Source: an uncultured Caldilineaceae bacterium
GTDB taxonomy: Bacteria > Chloroflexota > Anaerolineae > Caldilineales > Caldilineaceae
Assembly: GCA_951812725.1 (NCBI GenBank)
Contig: OX638330.1
Coordinates: forward strand, 2,418,001 to 2,482,000
Reading direction: 5' to 3'
DNA length: 64,000 nt
The position numbers and the translations under genes were made by a program. Of this stretch, positions 1-10,343 are shown piece by piece (position 1 is the first letter of the stretch; every line of letters starts with the position of its first letter). The notes under the pieces are model-generated. The model had not been told where the DNA came from and did no database searches. It worked only from the letters and a program-made list of their open reading frames with translations.

Positions 1-1
1 T

Positions 2-3000
2 ACAAATACGTTCCCCAGTTGGGAGCGCGCTCACCCTTACCGGTACATGATCCACAATGGTGAGATCAACACGTTGCGCGGCAACGAAAACTGGATGCAT
101 GCTCGACAGTCGCATTTTGAAAGCGAGTTGTTCGGCGACGATATCAAGAAGGTGCTGCCAATCATTCATGAGGACGGCAGCGACTCTGCCAAGTTTGACG
201 AAACTATGGAGTTTCTCTATCTGTCCGGGCGCTCGTTGCCGCATGCGATGATGATGATGATCCCGGAGCCGTGGTCGCAGCATGAAACCATGAGCGACTC
301 CAAAAAGGCTTTCTACGAATACCACAGCACGATGATGGAACCGTGGGACGGACCGGCCTCAATGGTATTCACGGATGGCTCGATAGTAGGCGCCGTGCTG
401 GACCGCAACGGACTGCGCCCCTCTCGCTACTGTGTCACCAAAGACGGCATCGTGGTGATGGCGTCAGAGGTAGGTGTACTGGCAATCGAACCGGACCGCA
501 TTCTCAAAAAGTCGCGCCTGGAACCGGGGCGGATGTTCCTTGTCGATACAGAAGAAGGACGCATTATTTCCGACGAGGAGCTGAAGGAGACGATGGCCGC
601 GGCGCATCCTTACCGTGAATGGCTTGACGAGCACCTGGTCAGCCTGGATGAAATTCAGCAGCCGGATGTCGAAGTGCCGGGCGTTGACCATGCAACTATG
701 CTCGAGCGACAGCAGATTTTCGGTTATACCTTCGAGCAGTTGCGTATTTTGCTTGCGCCGATGGCAACCGACGGTGTTGAAGCTCTGGGCGCCATGGGCA
801 ACGACACACCGGCCGCAGCCCTCTCCAACCACTCGCAACTTCTGTACAACTATTTCAAGCAGCTCTTTGCCCAGGTGACCAACCCTCCCATTGACGCAAT
901 TCGCGAGGAATTGATTACCGCTACTGAAGTCATGATGGGCACCGAGTTGAACCTTCTCGAAACCAAGCCCGAAAACTGCCACCAGCTGAAGCTGAGCCGT
1001 CCGATCCTCACCAATGAGGAACTTGCCAAAATCCAGCACATTCAACATACCGACGCAACTGGCTTCCACGCTAAGACACTGCCTATCCTCTTTGATGTGA
1101 ATGGTGGCCAAGAGGCGTTGGAGCAGGCGCTTGAGGATCTCTTCCAAGCGGCTACGGACGCTATAGAGGAAGGTATCAATATCCTGATTCTTTCGGACCG
1201 GGGCGTCGCCCCCGGCACCGCGCCCATCCCTGCCTTGCTGGCAACGTCCGGATTGCATCACCACCTGATCCGCAACGAAACACGCACTCAAACCGCTCTG
1301 GTCGTCGAATCTGGCGAACCGCGTGAGGTCCACCACCTGGCTTTGCTGATCGGTTTTGGCGCGACGGCCGTCAACCCGTATCTGGCGATGGAGACGCTGG
1401 ATCAGATGATCCAGAATCGGCTGCTCGTCGATATCGACCACGACACGGCGATTTACAACTACGTCAAGGCAGCAATGAAGGGTGTCGTCAAGGTGCTGTC
1501 GAAAATGGGCATTTCGACAATTCAGAGTTACTGCGGCGCGCAGATTTTCGAAGCGCTTGGCCTCAGCCAGAATCTGGTGGACAAATACTTTACCTGGACC
1601 TCCAGCCGCGTCGAAGGAATCGATCTGCCGGAGATCTATGACGAGATCAAGATGCGCCACGACCGGGCCTACCCTGTCCGCATCTTTGCCTCAGCCCAGA
1701 CAAACGGTCATGCGCCCGATGTTGAACACGCCGGACCGGCTGCTTCCAATGGGAATGGTCACGCCGGCCAACTGCTCTCTCCCGGCGGCGATTACCAGTG
1801 GCGCAAAGACGGCGAACTGCATCTGTTCAACCCCCGCACGGTTCACCTGCTGCAAAAGGCGGCCCGCGACAACGACTATGCCTCGTTCAAAGGCTACACG
1901 CAGGACATCGACGAGATGAATAAGGAGTGGTGCAACCTGCGCGGCTTGCTTGAGTTCAATCTCGACGGCGTAGAGAGTATTCCAATCGAAGAGGTGGAAC
2001 CGGTAGAATCTATTTGCAAGCGCTTCAAAACGGGGGCGATGTCCTACGGATCGATTAGCAAAGAGGCACACGAGACTCTGGCGATTGCGATGAACCGCAT
2101 CGGTGGACGCAGCAATACCGGTGAAGGCGGCGAAGATCCTGCCCGCTATCATCTTGAACCGAACGGCGACTCGAAGAACAGCGCCATCAAACAGGTGGCC
2201 TCGGCCAGATTCGGCGTGACCAGCAACTACCTTGTCAACGCCAGAGAGCTGCAGATTAAGATGGCGCAAGGGGCAAAGCCGGGCGAAGGCGGACAGCTAC
2301 CCGGCAAGAAGGTATATCCCTGGATCGCCGAGGTGCGGCACTCGACGCCGGGCGTCGGACTTATCTCGCCACCGCCCCACCATGACATCTATTCGATCGA
2401 GGACTTGGCCGAACTGATCCACGACCTCAAGAATTCCAATCATAATGCTCGCATCAACGTCAAACTAGTGTCAGAGGTAGGTGTGGGCACCGTCGCTGCC
2501 GGCGTCGCAAAGGGTCACGCAGACGTGATTCTAATCAGCGGCCACGACGGCGGGACAGGCGCCTCCCCACAGACAAGTATCAAACACGCAGGCCTGCCTT
2601 GGGAGCTGGGCGTCGCCGAGACCCACCAGACGCTGCTCATAAACAATTTGCGCAGCCGTGTGGTGGTAGAGACGGACGGCCAGCTAAAGACCGGGCGCGA
2701 CCTGGCGATTGCTGCCCTGTTGGGGGCCGAAGAGTACGGCTTTGCCACGAGTCCGCTTGTAGCCTTGGGATGCATCATGATGCGCGTCTGTCATTTGGAC
2801 ACCTGCCCGGTCGGCGTCGCCACGCAGAACCCCGAGCTTCGGAAGAAATTTACCGGCGACCCGCAGGACGTGGTCAATTTCATGCAGTTTATGGCCCAGG
2901 AGCTGCGGGAGTACATGGCGAAGCTTGGATTCCGTACAGTAAATGAGATGATCGGGCGCACAGACCGCCTGCTCCCGCCCAAGGCCATCACACACTGGAA

Positions 3001-4054
3001 AGCCCAGGGCATCGACCTGACCGCGATCTTGCACCGGCCGGACGTGCCGGATGACTGGGGACGATACTGTCAGATCGAACAGGATCACGGTCTGGACAAA
3101 GCGCTTGATAACACAACGCTCCTCGACCTTTGTATGTCGGCACTCGAAAACAGCGCCGAGGACGTGCAGGAAGCCCACGCCGCCCAGCAGGACGAAGGCA
3201 AAAGCCTATCGTTGACAAAGGTGAAGGAATCCCTGCCAATTCGCAACACCAACCGGGTTGTCGGTACCATTACGGGCAGTGAAATCACCCGCCGCTTTGG
3301 GCCTGACGGACTGCCGGAAGACACTATACAACTGCATTTCCAGGGCGCAGCCGGTCAGAGCTTCGGCGCATTTATCCCTAAAGGCATGACGCTCGAACTG
3401 GAAGGCGACGGCAACGATTATTTTGGCAAGGGACTCTCCGGCGGCAAGATTATCGCTTATCCGCCATATGGTTCGACGTTCAAGGCCGAAGACAATATCA
3501 TAATTGGCAACGTGGCCTTCTACGGCGCGACCAGTGGTGAGGCCTATGTCCGCGGTATGGCTGGCGAGCGCTTCTGTGTACGCAATTCCGGGATGCATGC
3601 GGTTATTGAAGGTGTCGGCGACCATGGCTGCGAATACATGACAGGCGGCAGAGTGGTCGTACTCGGGCGCACGGGAAGAAACTTTGCCGCAGGTATGTCG
3701 GGTGGCATCGCCTACGTCTTTGACGAGGAACCCGTTGACGGCGTCCACTTCAAACAGCGCGTTAACCCGGAAATGGTAGAGACGGAAGAGTTGCAAGATC
3801 CGGAAGAAATCGCCGAAGTACGGGAATTGATTCAACGCCACTACGCCTACACAAATTCGGAAGTGGCCCAACGGGTGCTTTCAGACTGGGACGCGTCTTT
3901 GTCCAACATTGTCAAAGTAATGCCGAAAGACTATAAGCGGATGCTGCAATGCCTTGCCGAAGTAGAAGCCACCGGTCTCAAGGGCCAGGAGGCGCTGATG
4001 GCCGCCTTCGAACGCAACAGCCAGGACGTGGCGGCGCGGGTGAGCGGCAACTGA
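2..4054 (+). CDS. gltB: Glutamate synthase large subunit (5' partial)
   Basis: Makes glutamate from 2-oxoglutarate and glutamine-derived ammonia, together with GltD. The frame is open from base 2, and the codons before the first internal ATG (base 47) still read as GltB ([15 protein letters not shown]), so the true start lies left of the window and the N-terminal catalytic Cys of the type-2 glutaminase domain is not visible. Order of domains: rest of the glutaminase domain, central domain, FMN-binding synthase domain (from about [15 protein letters not shown]), and C-terminal GXGXG beta-helix. The 3Fe-4S cysteines are in [15 protein letters not shown], near residue 909 counted from base 47. 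A Gly/Asn/His-rich linker ([20 protein letters not shown]) joins the central and synthase domains. gltD follows after 77 bp. Identification is secure. Confidence 0.97.
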   Translation, partial: TNTFPSWERAHPYRYMIHNGEINTLRGNENWMHARQSHFESELFGDDIKKVLPIIHEDGSDSAKFDETMEFLYLSGRSLPHAMMMMIPEPWSQHETMSDSKKAFYEYHSTMMEPWDGPASMVFTDGSIVGAVLDRNGLRPSRYCVTKDGIVVMASEVGVLAIEPDRILKKSRLEPGRMFLVDTEEGRIISDEELKETMAAAHPYREWLDEHLVSLDEIQQPDVEVPGVDHATMLERQQIFGYTFEQLRILLAPMATDGVEALGAMGNDTPAAALSNHSQLLYNYFKQLFAQVTNPPIDAIREELITATEVMMGTELNLLETKPENCHQLKLSRPILTNEELAKIQHIQHTDATGFHAKTLPILFDVNGGQEALEQALEDLFQAATDAIEEGINILILSDRGVAPGTAPIPALLATSGLHHHLIRNETRTQTALVVESGEPREVHHLALLIGFGATAVNPYLAMETLDQMIQNRLLVDIDHDTAIYNYVKAAMKGVVKVLSKMGISTIQSYCGAQIFEALGLSQNLVDKYFTWTSSRVEGIDLPEIYDEIKMRHDRAYPVRIFASAQTNGHAPDVEHAGPAASNGNGHAGQLLSPGGDYQWRKDGELHLFNPRTVHLLQKAARDNDYASFKGYTQDIDEMNKEWCNLRGLLEFNLDGVESIPIEEVEPVESICKRFKTGAMSYGSISKEAHETLAIAMNRIGGRSNTGEGGEDPARYHLEPNGDSKNSAIKQVASARFGVTSNYLVNARELQIKMAQGAKPGEGGQLPGKKVYPWIAEVRHSTPGVGLISPPPHHDIYSIEDLAELIHDLKNSNHNARINVKLVSEVGVGTVAAGVAKGHADVILISGHDGGTGASPQTSIKHAGLPWELGVAETHQTLLINNLRSRVVVETDGQLKTGRDLAIAALLGAEEYGFATSPLVALGCIMMRVCHLDTCPVGVATQNPELRKKFTGDPQDVVNFMQFMAQELREYMAKLGFRTVNEMIGRTDRLLPPKAITHWKAQGIDLTAILHRPDVPDDWGRYCQIEQDHGLDKALDNTTLLDLCMSALENSAEDVQEAHAAQQDEGKSLSLTKVKESLPIRNTNRVVGTITGSEITRRFGPDGLPEDTIQLHFQGAAGQSFGAFIPKGMTLELEGDGNDYFGKGLSGGKIIAYPPYGSTFKAEDNIIIGNVAFYGATSGEAYVRGMAGERFCVRNSGMHAVIEGVGDHGCEYMTGGRVVVLGRTGRNFAAGMSGGIAYVFDEEPVDGVHFKQRVNPEMVETEELQDPEEIAEVRELIQRHYAYTNSEVAQRVLSDWDASLSNIVKVMPKDYKRMLQCLAEVEATGLKGQEALMAAFERNSQDVAARVSGN

Positions 4055-4131
4055 GTATTGCGTTACCAAAAATCTCGACCAGGTATTGCGAGCTGAAACC
4101 CACAACGCAATACGCAGTCAGGAGATACAGA

Positions 4132-5631
4132 ATGGGTAAACCTACCGGCTTTCTTGAATTCGAGCGGCAGCCTTTTCCAGAGCGCGCGCCCCTTGAGCGA
4201 ATTCAAGATTGGGATGAATTTCATCTCCATTTATCGACAGAGGACCTTCAGCACCAAGGTGCCCGCTGCATGGACTGCGGTATCCCCTTCTGCCATACCG
4301 GAACGATGCCTGAAGGTGGCTGCCCGATCAATAATCTGATCCCGGAGTGGAACGATCTGGTCTATCAGAACCGGTGGCGGGAAGCGCTGGACAGGCTGCA
4401 TGCTACCAACAATTTTCCCGAGTTCACCGGCCGGGTCTGCCCGGCGCCGTGTGAAGGCTCCTGCACCTTGGGCATCATTGATCCGCCGGTCACGATCAAG
4501 AGCATCGAATGCGCGATCATCGACAGGGGCTTTGAAGAAGGCTGGGTCCACCCGCAGCCGCCCTCAGTTCGCACCGGTAAGAAGGTTGCGGTCGTCGGTT
4601 CAGGGCCGGCGGGGCTAGCCTGCGCCGCGCAACTAAACTCTGCCGGTCATACCGTTACAGTCTATGAAAGAGCGGACAGGATCGGCGGGCTGCTGATGTA
4701 CGGCATCCCCAACATGAAGCTGGAGAAGGAGCGGGTAGAACAGCGCGTCGACTTGATGCGCGCCGAAGGCGTGACCTTCGTCACCAACTGCGAAATTGGC
4801 ACAGACATAGCGGCCGACGGTCTCCTGGACGAGAACGATGCCATTGTGCTGTGCGGCGGCGCCACCAATCCAAATAATCTGCCAATTGAGGGCAGGGAGT
4901 TGGAAGGCGTTCACTTTGCGATGGAGTTCCTGCACGGCAATACCAAGAATCTCCTGGATGGCAAGTATGGCGAGGTTCCCGGTGAGGGCTACAGTTACCC
5001 CTTCATATCTGCCGAAGGCAAAGACGTAATCGTAATTGGAGGCGGTGACACGGGCAACGACTGCCTTGGGACTGCGATGCGGCACGGGTGCAATAGCGTC
5101 AACATGTTCGAAATCATGCCCATGCCGCCGCCAGAACGGGCCCCAAGCAATCCGTGGCCCGAATGGCCGAACATTTTTCGTGTCGACTACGGTCACGCCG
5201 AGGCCGCGGCTCGCTTTGGCGACGACCCGCGCACTTTCCTGATCAGCACCAAGAGGTTCGTAGGAGACGAACATGGCCGGCTCAAGGAGTTGCATACGGT
5301 CATGATTGAGTGGCTGCCGAGCGTAAACGGACAACGTCCGCAGTTGCGTGAGGTACCGGGAACCGAGAAAGTGTGGCCTGCCCAGTTGGTGTTTCTGGCA
5401 ATGGGCTTTCGCGGGCCGGAGAACCCAGTTCTGGATCAACTCGGAGTCGACAGGGATGCCCGCTCCAACGCCCAGGCCGAATACGACGATTTCGCCACCA
5501 ATGTACCCGGGGTATTCGCAGCAGGCGACATGCGCCGCGGACAGAGCCTGGTGGTATGGGCGATCGATGAAGGTCGCGGCGCGGCGCGCGAATGCGACCG
5601 CTTTCTGATGGGTGAGACGAGCCTGCCCTAA
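4132..5631 (+). CDS. gltD: Glutamate synthase small subunit
   Basis: NAD(P)H-dependent, FAD-containing beta subunit that passes electrons to GltB. The frame is open further upstream, but the ATG at 4132 is chosen because GGAG lies 7 bp before it (4121-4124) and the protein then begins [12 protein letters not shown], as in the family; this gives 499 aa. Visible motifs are the N-terminal iron-sulfur cysteines (CMDCGIPFC from residue 46, CPAPCEGSC further on), the FAD-binding GSGPAG from residue 156 and the NAD(P)H-binding GGGDTG from residue 303. It lies 77 bp after gltB and is presumably co-transcribed. A mobile element begins 11 bp after its stop codon. Confidence 0.97.
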   Translation: MGKPTGFLEFERQPFPERAPLERIQDWDEFHLHLSTEDLQHQGARCMDCGIPFCHTGTMPEGGCPINNLIPEWNDLVYQNRWREALDRLHATNNFPEFTGRVCPAPCEGSCTLGIIDPPVTIKSIECAIIDRGFEEGWVHPQPPSVRTGKKVAVVGSGPAGLACAAQLNSAGHTVTVYERADRIGGLLMYGIPNMKLEKERVEQRVDLMRAEGVTFVTNCEIGTDIAADGLLDENDAIVLCGGATNPNNLPIEGRELEGVHFAMEFLHGNTKNLLDGKYGEVPGEGYSYPFISAEGKDVIVIGGGDTGNDCLGTAMRHGCNSVNMFEIMPMPPPERAPSNPWPEWPNIFRVDYGHAEAAARFGDDPRTFLISTKRFVGDEHGRLKELHTVMIEWLPSVNGQRPQLREVPGTEKVWPAQLVFLAMGFRGPENPVLDQLGVDRDARSNAQAEYDDFATNVPGVFAAGDMRRGQSLVVWAIDEGRGAARECDRFLMGETSLP

Positions 5632-5642
5632 GCGGTTGGTTC

Positions 5643-5991
5643 GTAACTACTAAGCCACAGCAGTTGACCAGCCAGTCAACCTTGGAACCATTCAGGCTCT
5701 TGGTGACGCAACTGGTGTGCAGCCGCCGTCATGCTCGCCAGCCGACACGTTGCGAAGAAGGCACACGGTCGGTGAGGCATGTTTTTGTAGGGGGGCGTTG
5801 CGGGGGCGCAGCCCCTGCACAAGGGAGGGCCGAAGGCCCGACCGCCCGCAACTGCAGTGGTCAGTGGTCGGTGATCAGTGGTCAGAGACTGCAGCGATTG
5901 ATCGAGGATAGGTGTGAGAAGAGAAGTGAGGAGCGAGTCGCCTTCGCTTGCCTCATTCAGGATCGCAAATCAGTTGCGGCTGAGTAGTTAC
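5643..5991 (+). mobile_element. MITE-like element, copy 1
   Basis: A 349-bp non-coding element filling the gltD-leuC gap. Left end GTAACTACTAAGCCACA; reverse complement of the right end GTAACTACTCAGCCGCA (15 of 17 match). It is flanked by near-identical 8-mers, GTTGGTTC (5635-5642) and GTTGATTC (5992-5999), read as a target-site duplication with one change. The core at 5766-5847 holds the hairpins GGGGC-gca-GCCCC and GGGCC-gaa-GGCCC. Short ORFs across it are repeat-derived and not believed. Its right end lies 38 bp upstream of the leuC start, so leuC expression may depend on it. Confidence 0.88.
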
Positions 5992-6036
5992 GTTGATTCT
6001 AAATTTGGCAAGAAGATTCAAGTAAGGAAATCGAGA

Positions 6037-7440
6037 ATGGGAAAGACGCTGTTCGAGAAAATCTGGGATTCACACGTCATAGCGCAGGATGAAGGCGCGC
6101 CGGCAGTGCTGTATATCGACGCCCACCTTGTGCACGAAGTCACCTCCCCGCAGGCATTTGCCACGCTTCGTGAGCGGGGATTGCCCGTGCGGCGCCCAGA
6201 CAAAACCTTCGCCACGATGGACCACGCCATTCCGACACGAATCGGGGCGGTGGAGGTCGATTGGCCGGAAGACGCGGCCACGCAGGTGCGCGCCTTGCGC
6301 CAGAACTGCGCTGATTTCGACGTTCCACTCTACGATATAGAGGGTGATATTCAGGGTATCGTTCACGTGATTGGACCGGAATTGGGCGTCACCCAGCCAG
6401 GAATGACGATCGTGTGCGGCGACAGCCACACCAGCACGCATGGCGCGTTTGGCGCGCTGGCGTTCGGCATTGGTACCAGCGAAGTCGGTTATGTACTGGC
6501 GACGCAGTGCCTTATGCAGGCGCAGGCGAAGACGTTTGCAATCAATGTTGAAGGTTCGCTGGGCCTGGGAATCACCGCAAAAGATATTATTCTCGCAATA
6601 ATCGCCAAGAATGGCGCCGGCGGCGGGGCCGGTCATGTCTTCGAATACCGAGGCCCGGCAATCCGGGCGCTAGACATGGCCAGCCGAATGACCATATGCA
6701 ATATGAGCATTGAGGGCGGGGCCCGCGCAGGCCTGATTGCGCCGGACGAGACCACTTTCGATTACATCAAAGGGCGCGAGTTCGCGCCCAAAGGCGACGA
6801 CTGGGACCGGGCTGTCGCTTTTTGGCGCACTTTGCAGACGGATGAAGATGCAGAATTTGACCGGGAGCTGACTCTGGACGCGTCATCTCTTGCGCCAATG
6901 GTGACCTACGGAACCAACCCCGGCCAGGGTGTAGGCGTGACCGAACGCGTGCCCAGAGCGAGTGACCTGGAAGACCCGGCGGAAAGGCGCAGTCTGCAAA
7001 ACGCGCTTGAATATATGGGCCTGTCCGAAGGTCAACCTATTGAAGGCCAGCACGTGGATATCGTTTTCATAGGCTCCTGCACAAACAGCCGCATCGAAGA
7101 CCTGCGGGCGGCAGCCGCCATCGCTAAGGGCGGCCGCGTCCCGGCACATGTGGAGGCGCTGGTCGTGCCTGGGTCCAAGGCCGTCAAAGCGCAAGCCGAG
7201 TCTGAAGGACTCGATCGCATCTTCAGTGAGGCCGGCTTTGAATGGCGCGGCGCGGGCTGCAGCATGTGTCTGGCCATGAATGATGACAAGGCGGGCGAAG
7301 GCAAGTACGTCGCCAGCACAAGCAATCGTAACTTTATGGGCAGGCAGGGGCCGGGCAGCCGTTCGTTGCTCATGAGCCCAATCATGGCAGCAGCAGCAGC
7401 AATCAACGGGCGTGTCACCGATGTGCGGGAGATTCTCTGA
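6037..7440 (+). CDS. leuC: 3-isopropylmalate dehydratase large subunit
   Basis: Aconitase-family subunit that, with LeuD, isomerises 2- to 3-isopropylmalate in leucine synthesis; in citramalate-pathway organisms the same enzyme also acts on citramalate. The ATG at 6037 is chosen because AAGGA lies about 8 bp upstream and the N-terminus [13 protein letters not shown] is the family standard; 467 aa is a normal length. The 4Fe-4S ligands are Cys348 (SCTNSR), Cys408 and Cys411 (GCSMC). The stop overlaps the leuD start (TGATG), which implies translational coupling. A mobile element sits directly upstream. Confidence 0.97.
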   Translation: MGKTLFEKIWDSHVIAQDEGAPAVLYIDAHLVHEVTSPQAFATLRERGLPVRRPDKTFATMDHAIPTRIGAVEVDWPEDAATQVRALRQNCADFDVPLYDIEGDIQGIVHVIGPELGVTQPGMTIVCGDSHTSTHGAFGALAFGIGTSEVGYVLATQCLMQAQAKTFAINVEGSLGLGITAKDIILAIIAKNGAGGGAGHVFEYRGPAIRALDMASRMTICNMSIEGGARAGLIAPDETTFDYIKGREFAPKGDDWDRAVAFWRTLQTDEDAEFDRELTLDASSLAPMVTYGTNPGQGVGVTERVPRASDLEDPAERRSLQNALEYMGLSEGQPIEGQHVDIVFIGSCTNSRIEDLRAAAAIAKGGRVPAHVEALVVPGSKAVKAQAESEGLDRIFSEAGFEWRGAGCSMCLAMNDDKAGEGKYVASTSNRNFMGRQGPGSRSLLMSPIMAAAAAINGRVTDVREIL

Positions 7441-8054
7441 TGCAACCTTTCACGACCTTGAAGGCGACGGCGCTGCCGCTGCGAACCGAAAACGTCGACA
7501 CTGATCAGATAATTCCGGCCCGCTATCTCACCGCGGTCACGCAGGAGGGAATGGGAGATGGGCTGTTCTCCTGGTGGCGATACAATCGCGATGGCAGCCC
7601 GAATCCTGATTTCGTTCTCAATCAGCCCCAATATCAGGGATCTGAAATAGTGGTGGCCGGCCGCAATTTCGGCATCGGTTCCAGCCGCGAACATGCGGTC
7701 TGGGCTCTCAACCAATACGGATTTCGGGCGGTGATTTCACCAGCATTCGCTGACATCTTCTACAACAACAGCCTGAAGAACGGACTGTTGCCGATCAGAA
7801 TGCCGGAAGAAACTGTCAGCCAGTTGCTCGATCTGATCGAGGAAGTTCCGCATACAAGCATCAGCATCGACCTGCCAAGCCAGACCGTTACAGTGCCGGG
7901 TTTTGACGGCGGCAACGCGGCTTCGGATGGCTCCTGGTCATTCGAGATCGATCCTTTCCGCAAGCAGTGTATGCTGCGCGGCCTGGACGACCTGGGCTAT
8001 CTTCTGGACAAGGAGGAGCAGATTAGCGCCTTCGAGGCCGCGGCGTCACTCTGA
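7440..8054 (+). CDS. leuD: 3-isopropylmalate dehydratase small subunit
   Basis: Swivel-domain partner of LeuC in 3-isopropylmalate dehydratase. 204 aa, a normal length for the bacterial form. It carries the typical N-terminus ending in ENVDTDQIIPARYL and the substrate-loop motif NFGIGSSREHA. The ATG shares one base with the leuC stop, so the two subunits are probably made in equal amounts. A methyltransferase gene follows 90 bp later. Confidence 0.97.
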   Translation: MQPFTTLKATALPLRTENVDTDQIIPARYLTAVTQEGMGDGLFSWWRYNRDGSPNPDFVLNQPQYQGSEIVVAGRNFGIGSSREHAVWALNQYGFRAVISPAFADIFYNNSLKNGLLPIRMPEETVSQLLDLIEEVPHTSISIDLPSQTVTVPGFDGGNAASDGSWSFEIDPFRKQCMLRGLDDLGYLLDKEEQISAFEAAASL

Positions 8055-8144
8055 CAGTTCTTCGTTTCCCGTCGCCCTGCGCAGAAGAGCCGGCTGTGGC
8101 GACATCAGACGGCAGACTGGTATACCGAATGGGGATGAAGCGGG

Positions 8145-8951
8145 ATGACAACAGGCGCGCCTCCGGTGGATGGCAAGAGTTCGGTGTGGAGAGACCCCTC
8201 TCTGGTCGACAATTTCTTGCGAAATGTCCGCAAAAGCGTCCCACTGGCCCAGATCCAGTTGGATGTGATGATGCGCGTCATTGCCGGGCCGGAGGAGGAC
8301 TTGACGCAAGGAGAGCAACAGGTACGGAATTTCCTTGACCTCGGCTGCGGCGACGGTATCCTGGCGGCGACAATATTGGAAAAGTATCCACACGCCAAGG
8401 GTACTTTGGTCGACTTCTCAATGCCAATGCTGCAGGCAGCACTGCAAAATCTGCGGGCCTACAGCAAATCTCTCCATGTTTCGTCAGTTGACTACTCCGA
8501 CCCCTCCTGGTTTGACGTCGTCTCCAGTCATGCTCCTTTCGATGTGATCGTCTCCGGCTTTTCCATCCATCACCAACCCGATGCCGTCAAGAGCCAGGTA
8601 TATACGGACATCTTCGACTTGCTGTTGCAGGGCGGTGTCTTCGTAAACATTGAGCATGTCTCCTCGTCCACACGCCGGATTGAGGCCCTGTATGACGACT
8701 ATTTCATCGACAGTCTGTGGGCAAGTCAATTGACTGGCGGCGACGCCCAGACACGCGACCAGGTCGCCAGTGCGTACCACAAGCGCGATGACAAACAGGA
8801 AAACATTCTGGCTTCGGTTGAGTTGCAGTGCGAATGGCTACGCGAAATCGGCTTTGAAGATGTAGACTGCTATTTCAAAGTTTTTGAGCTGGCCGTTTTC
8901 GGCGGAAGGCGACCGCAGATGACAGAGGATGACATTGAATACCTGGAATAG
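8145..8951 (+). CDS. Class I SAM-dependent methyltransferase
   Basis: 268-aa Rossmann-fold methyltransferase. Motif I is FLDLGCGDGILAATIL near residue 64, followed by an acidic residue (LVDFS) and the motif IV-like FDVIVSGFSIHH. This is the arrangement of small-molecule (Methyltransf_11/12/25-type) methyltransferases such as trans-aconitate- or CmoA-like enzymes; the substrate cannot be told from sequence. It lies on the same strand between leuD and leuB, with gaps of 90 and 211 bp. No role in leucine synthesis is known for such an enzyme, so it may be an insertion into an older leuCD-leuB arrangement. Confidence 0.8.
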   Translation: MTTGAPPVDGKSSVWRDPSLVDNFLRNVRKSVPLAQIQLDVMMRVIAGPEEDLTQGEQQVRNFLDLGCGDGILAATILEKYPHAKGTLVDFSMPMLQAALQNLRAYSKSLHVSSVDYSDPSWFDVVSSHAPFDVIVSGFSIHHQPDAVKSQVYTDIFDLLLQGGVFVNIEHVSSSTRRIEALYDDYFIDSLWASQLTGGDAQTRDQVASAYHKRDDKQENILASVELQCEWLREIGFEDVDCYFKVFELAVFGGRRPQMTEDDIEYLE

Positions 8952-9162
8952 CAGTAAAGACAGGAATTCGCAGTTTTCTACTTTGCGGAATGCCACGAGG
9001 AAATACCATCACAATCTCACAAGATTGGTTCACCGGACCAGATTCGAATCCGGGTTGTTAGGTAAGCAATAATAGCAGTTTCTCGCACAAGCCATTTCGA
9101 CGCCCGCACTCGAGGAGAGATATCACGAACCCGAGGCGGTACTTAAGAAGGAACTCTAACGA

Positions 9163-10251
9163 ATGGATGCAACGATTGTTATTTTGGACGGCGATGGCAT
9201 CGGCCCGGAAGTGACGGCGGAGGCCAAGAAAATCCTGGCGGTTGTAGCCGAGCGGTTCGGCCACGGTTTTGCGTTTAACCACCAGATTATCGGCGGGGGC
9301 GCCATCGACCAGTTTGGCACCAGTCTGCCTGAGGAGACGTTGGCGGCCGCTGCCGCGGCTGAAGCCGTCCTGTTGGGCGCGGTTGGTGGGCCAAAGTGGG
9401 ATGGTCCCGATTCGCCCGACAGGCCAGAACGGGGCGTACTTGCGCTGCGCAAAGGCCTGGACCTTTTCGCCAATCTGCGCCCGGTCAAGCTCCAGCCGCA
9501 ATTGCTCTCCGCGAGCTCCATCAAGGAAGAGGTATTGGAAGGTGTCGATCTCCTGGTGGTGCGCGAGTTGACCGGAGGCATTTACTTCGGTGACCGCAAG
9601 GAGCCAGACGACGACTTCGAGGCCTACGACACCATGCTCTATACACGGCCGGAAATTGATCGGGTGGTGCGCCTGGCCGCGGACTCAGCCATGGAGCGCA
9701 AGCGCAAGCTCGCCAGCGTCGACAAGGCCAACGTGCTGGCCTCGTCGCGTCTTTGGCGCGGCGTTGCCACTGAAGCGCTTGCCGACTACCCCGAATTGGA
9801 AGTCGAGCACATTCTTGTCGACGCAATGGCCATGCACCTGATCCGCCGGCCGGCTGATTTCGACGTTATCGTAGCCGGCAACCTGTTCGGCGATATTCTC
9901 ACGGATGAGGCGTCGATGCTGGCCGGTTCAATGGGCATGCTGCCTTCAGCCAGCTTGGGCGATGTCAACAACCGGCACAATCTGCCTCTCGGTCTCTATG
10001 AACCGATACATGGCAGCGCGCCCGACATCACCGGCCAAGGAATCGCAAACCCTCTGGCAGCAATTCTCAGCTGCGCCATGCTCCTACGCTACAGCCTCGG
10101 CCTGGAAGAGGAGGCGGCGGTCGTCGAAAAGGCGGTCGATGCCGTCCTGGCCCTGGGCGTGCGCACGCCGGACATCGCCCAGCCCGGGACGGAGTCAGCC
10201 GGCACTGAAGTGCTGGGAGATCTGGTAGCGCAGGAAGTCCGGGGCGCGTAA
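9163..10251 (+). CDS. leuB: 3-isopropylmalate dehydrogenase
   Basis: NAD-dependent oxidative decarboxylation of 3-isopropylmalate (leucine), and probably of 3-methylmalate in the citramalate route to isoleucine. 362 aa, full length. It begins [15 protein letters not shown], and has the [15 protein letters not shown] substrate loop, the metal-binding [11 protein letters not shown] and the NAD-binding region [18 protein letters not shown]. An AAGGAA ribosome-binding site lies about 10 bp before the ATG. It is 92 bp upstream of ppc on the same strand. Confidence 0.97.
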   Translation: MDATIVILDGDGIGPEVTAEAKKILAVVAERFGHGFAFNHQIIGGGAIDQFGTSLPEETLAAAAAAEAVLLGAVGGPKWDGPDSPDRPERGVLALRKGLDLFANLRPVKLQPQLLSASSIKEEVLEGVDLLVVRELTGGIYFGDRKEPDDDFEAYDTMLYTRPEIDRVVRLAADSAMERKRKLASVDKANVLASSRLWRGVATEALADYPELEVEHILVDAMAMHLIRRPADFDVIVAGNLFGDILTDEASMLAGSMGMLPSASLGDVNNRHNLPLGLYEPIHGSAPDITGQGIANPLAAILSCAMLLRYSLGLEEEAAVVEKAVDAVLALGVRTPDIAQPGTESAGTEVLGDLVAQEVRGA

Positions 10252-10343
10252 GGGTAGTTCGTTACGGTAGTTGATTTTTGGGGCACTTCGCCCTGTCAGT
10301 TGTAAGAGGAACGTTTCATGAGCTCCCAAAGCAGGGTAGCTGT

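Noticed and set aside
464..1660. 398-aa minus-strand open frame opposite gltB
   Set aside because: Lies wholly inside the well-supported gltB frame and has no recognisable motif; it is a by-product of codon bias.
9036..9062. tRNA T-arm-like text (GATTCGAATCC) upstream of leuB
   Set aside because: The flanking bases do not form a 5-bp T stem and no acceptor, D or anticodon arms are found on either strand; it is a chance palindrome GATTCGAATC.
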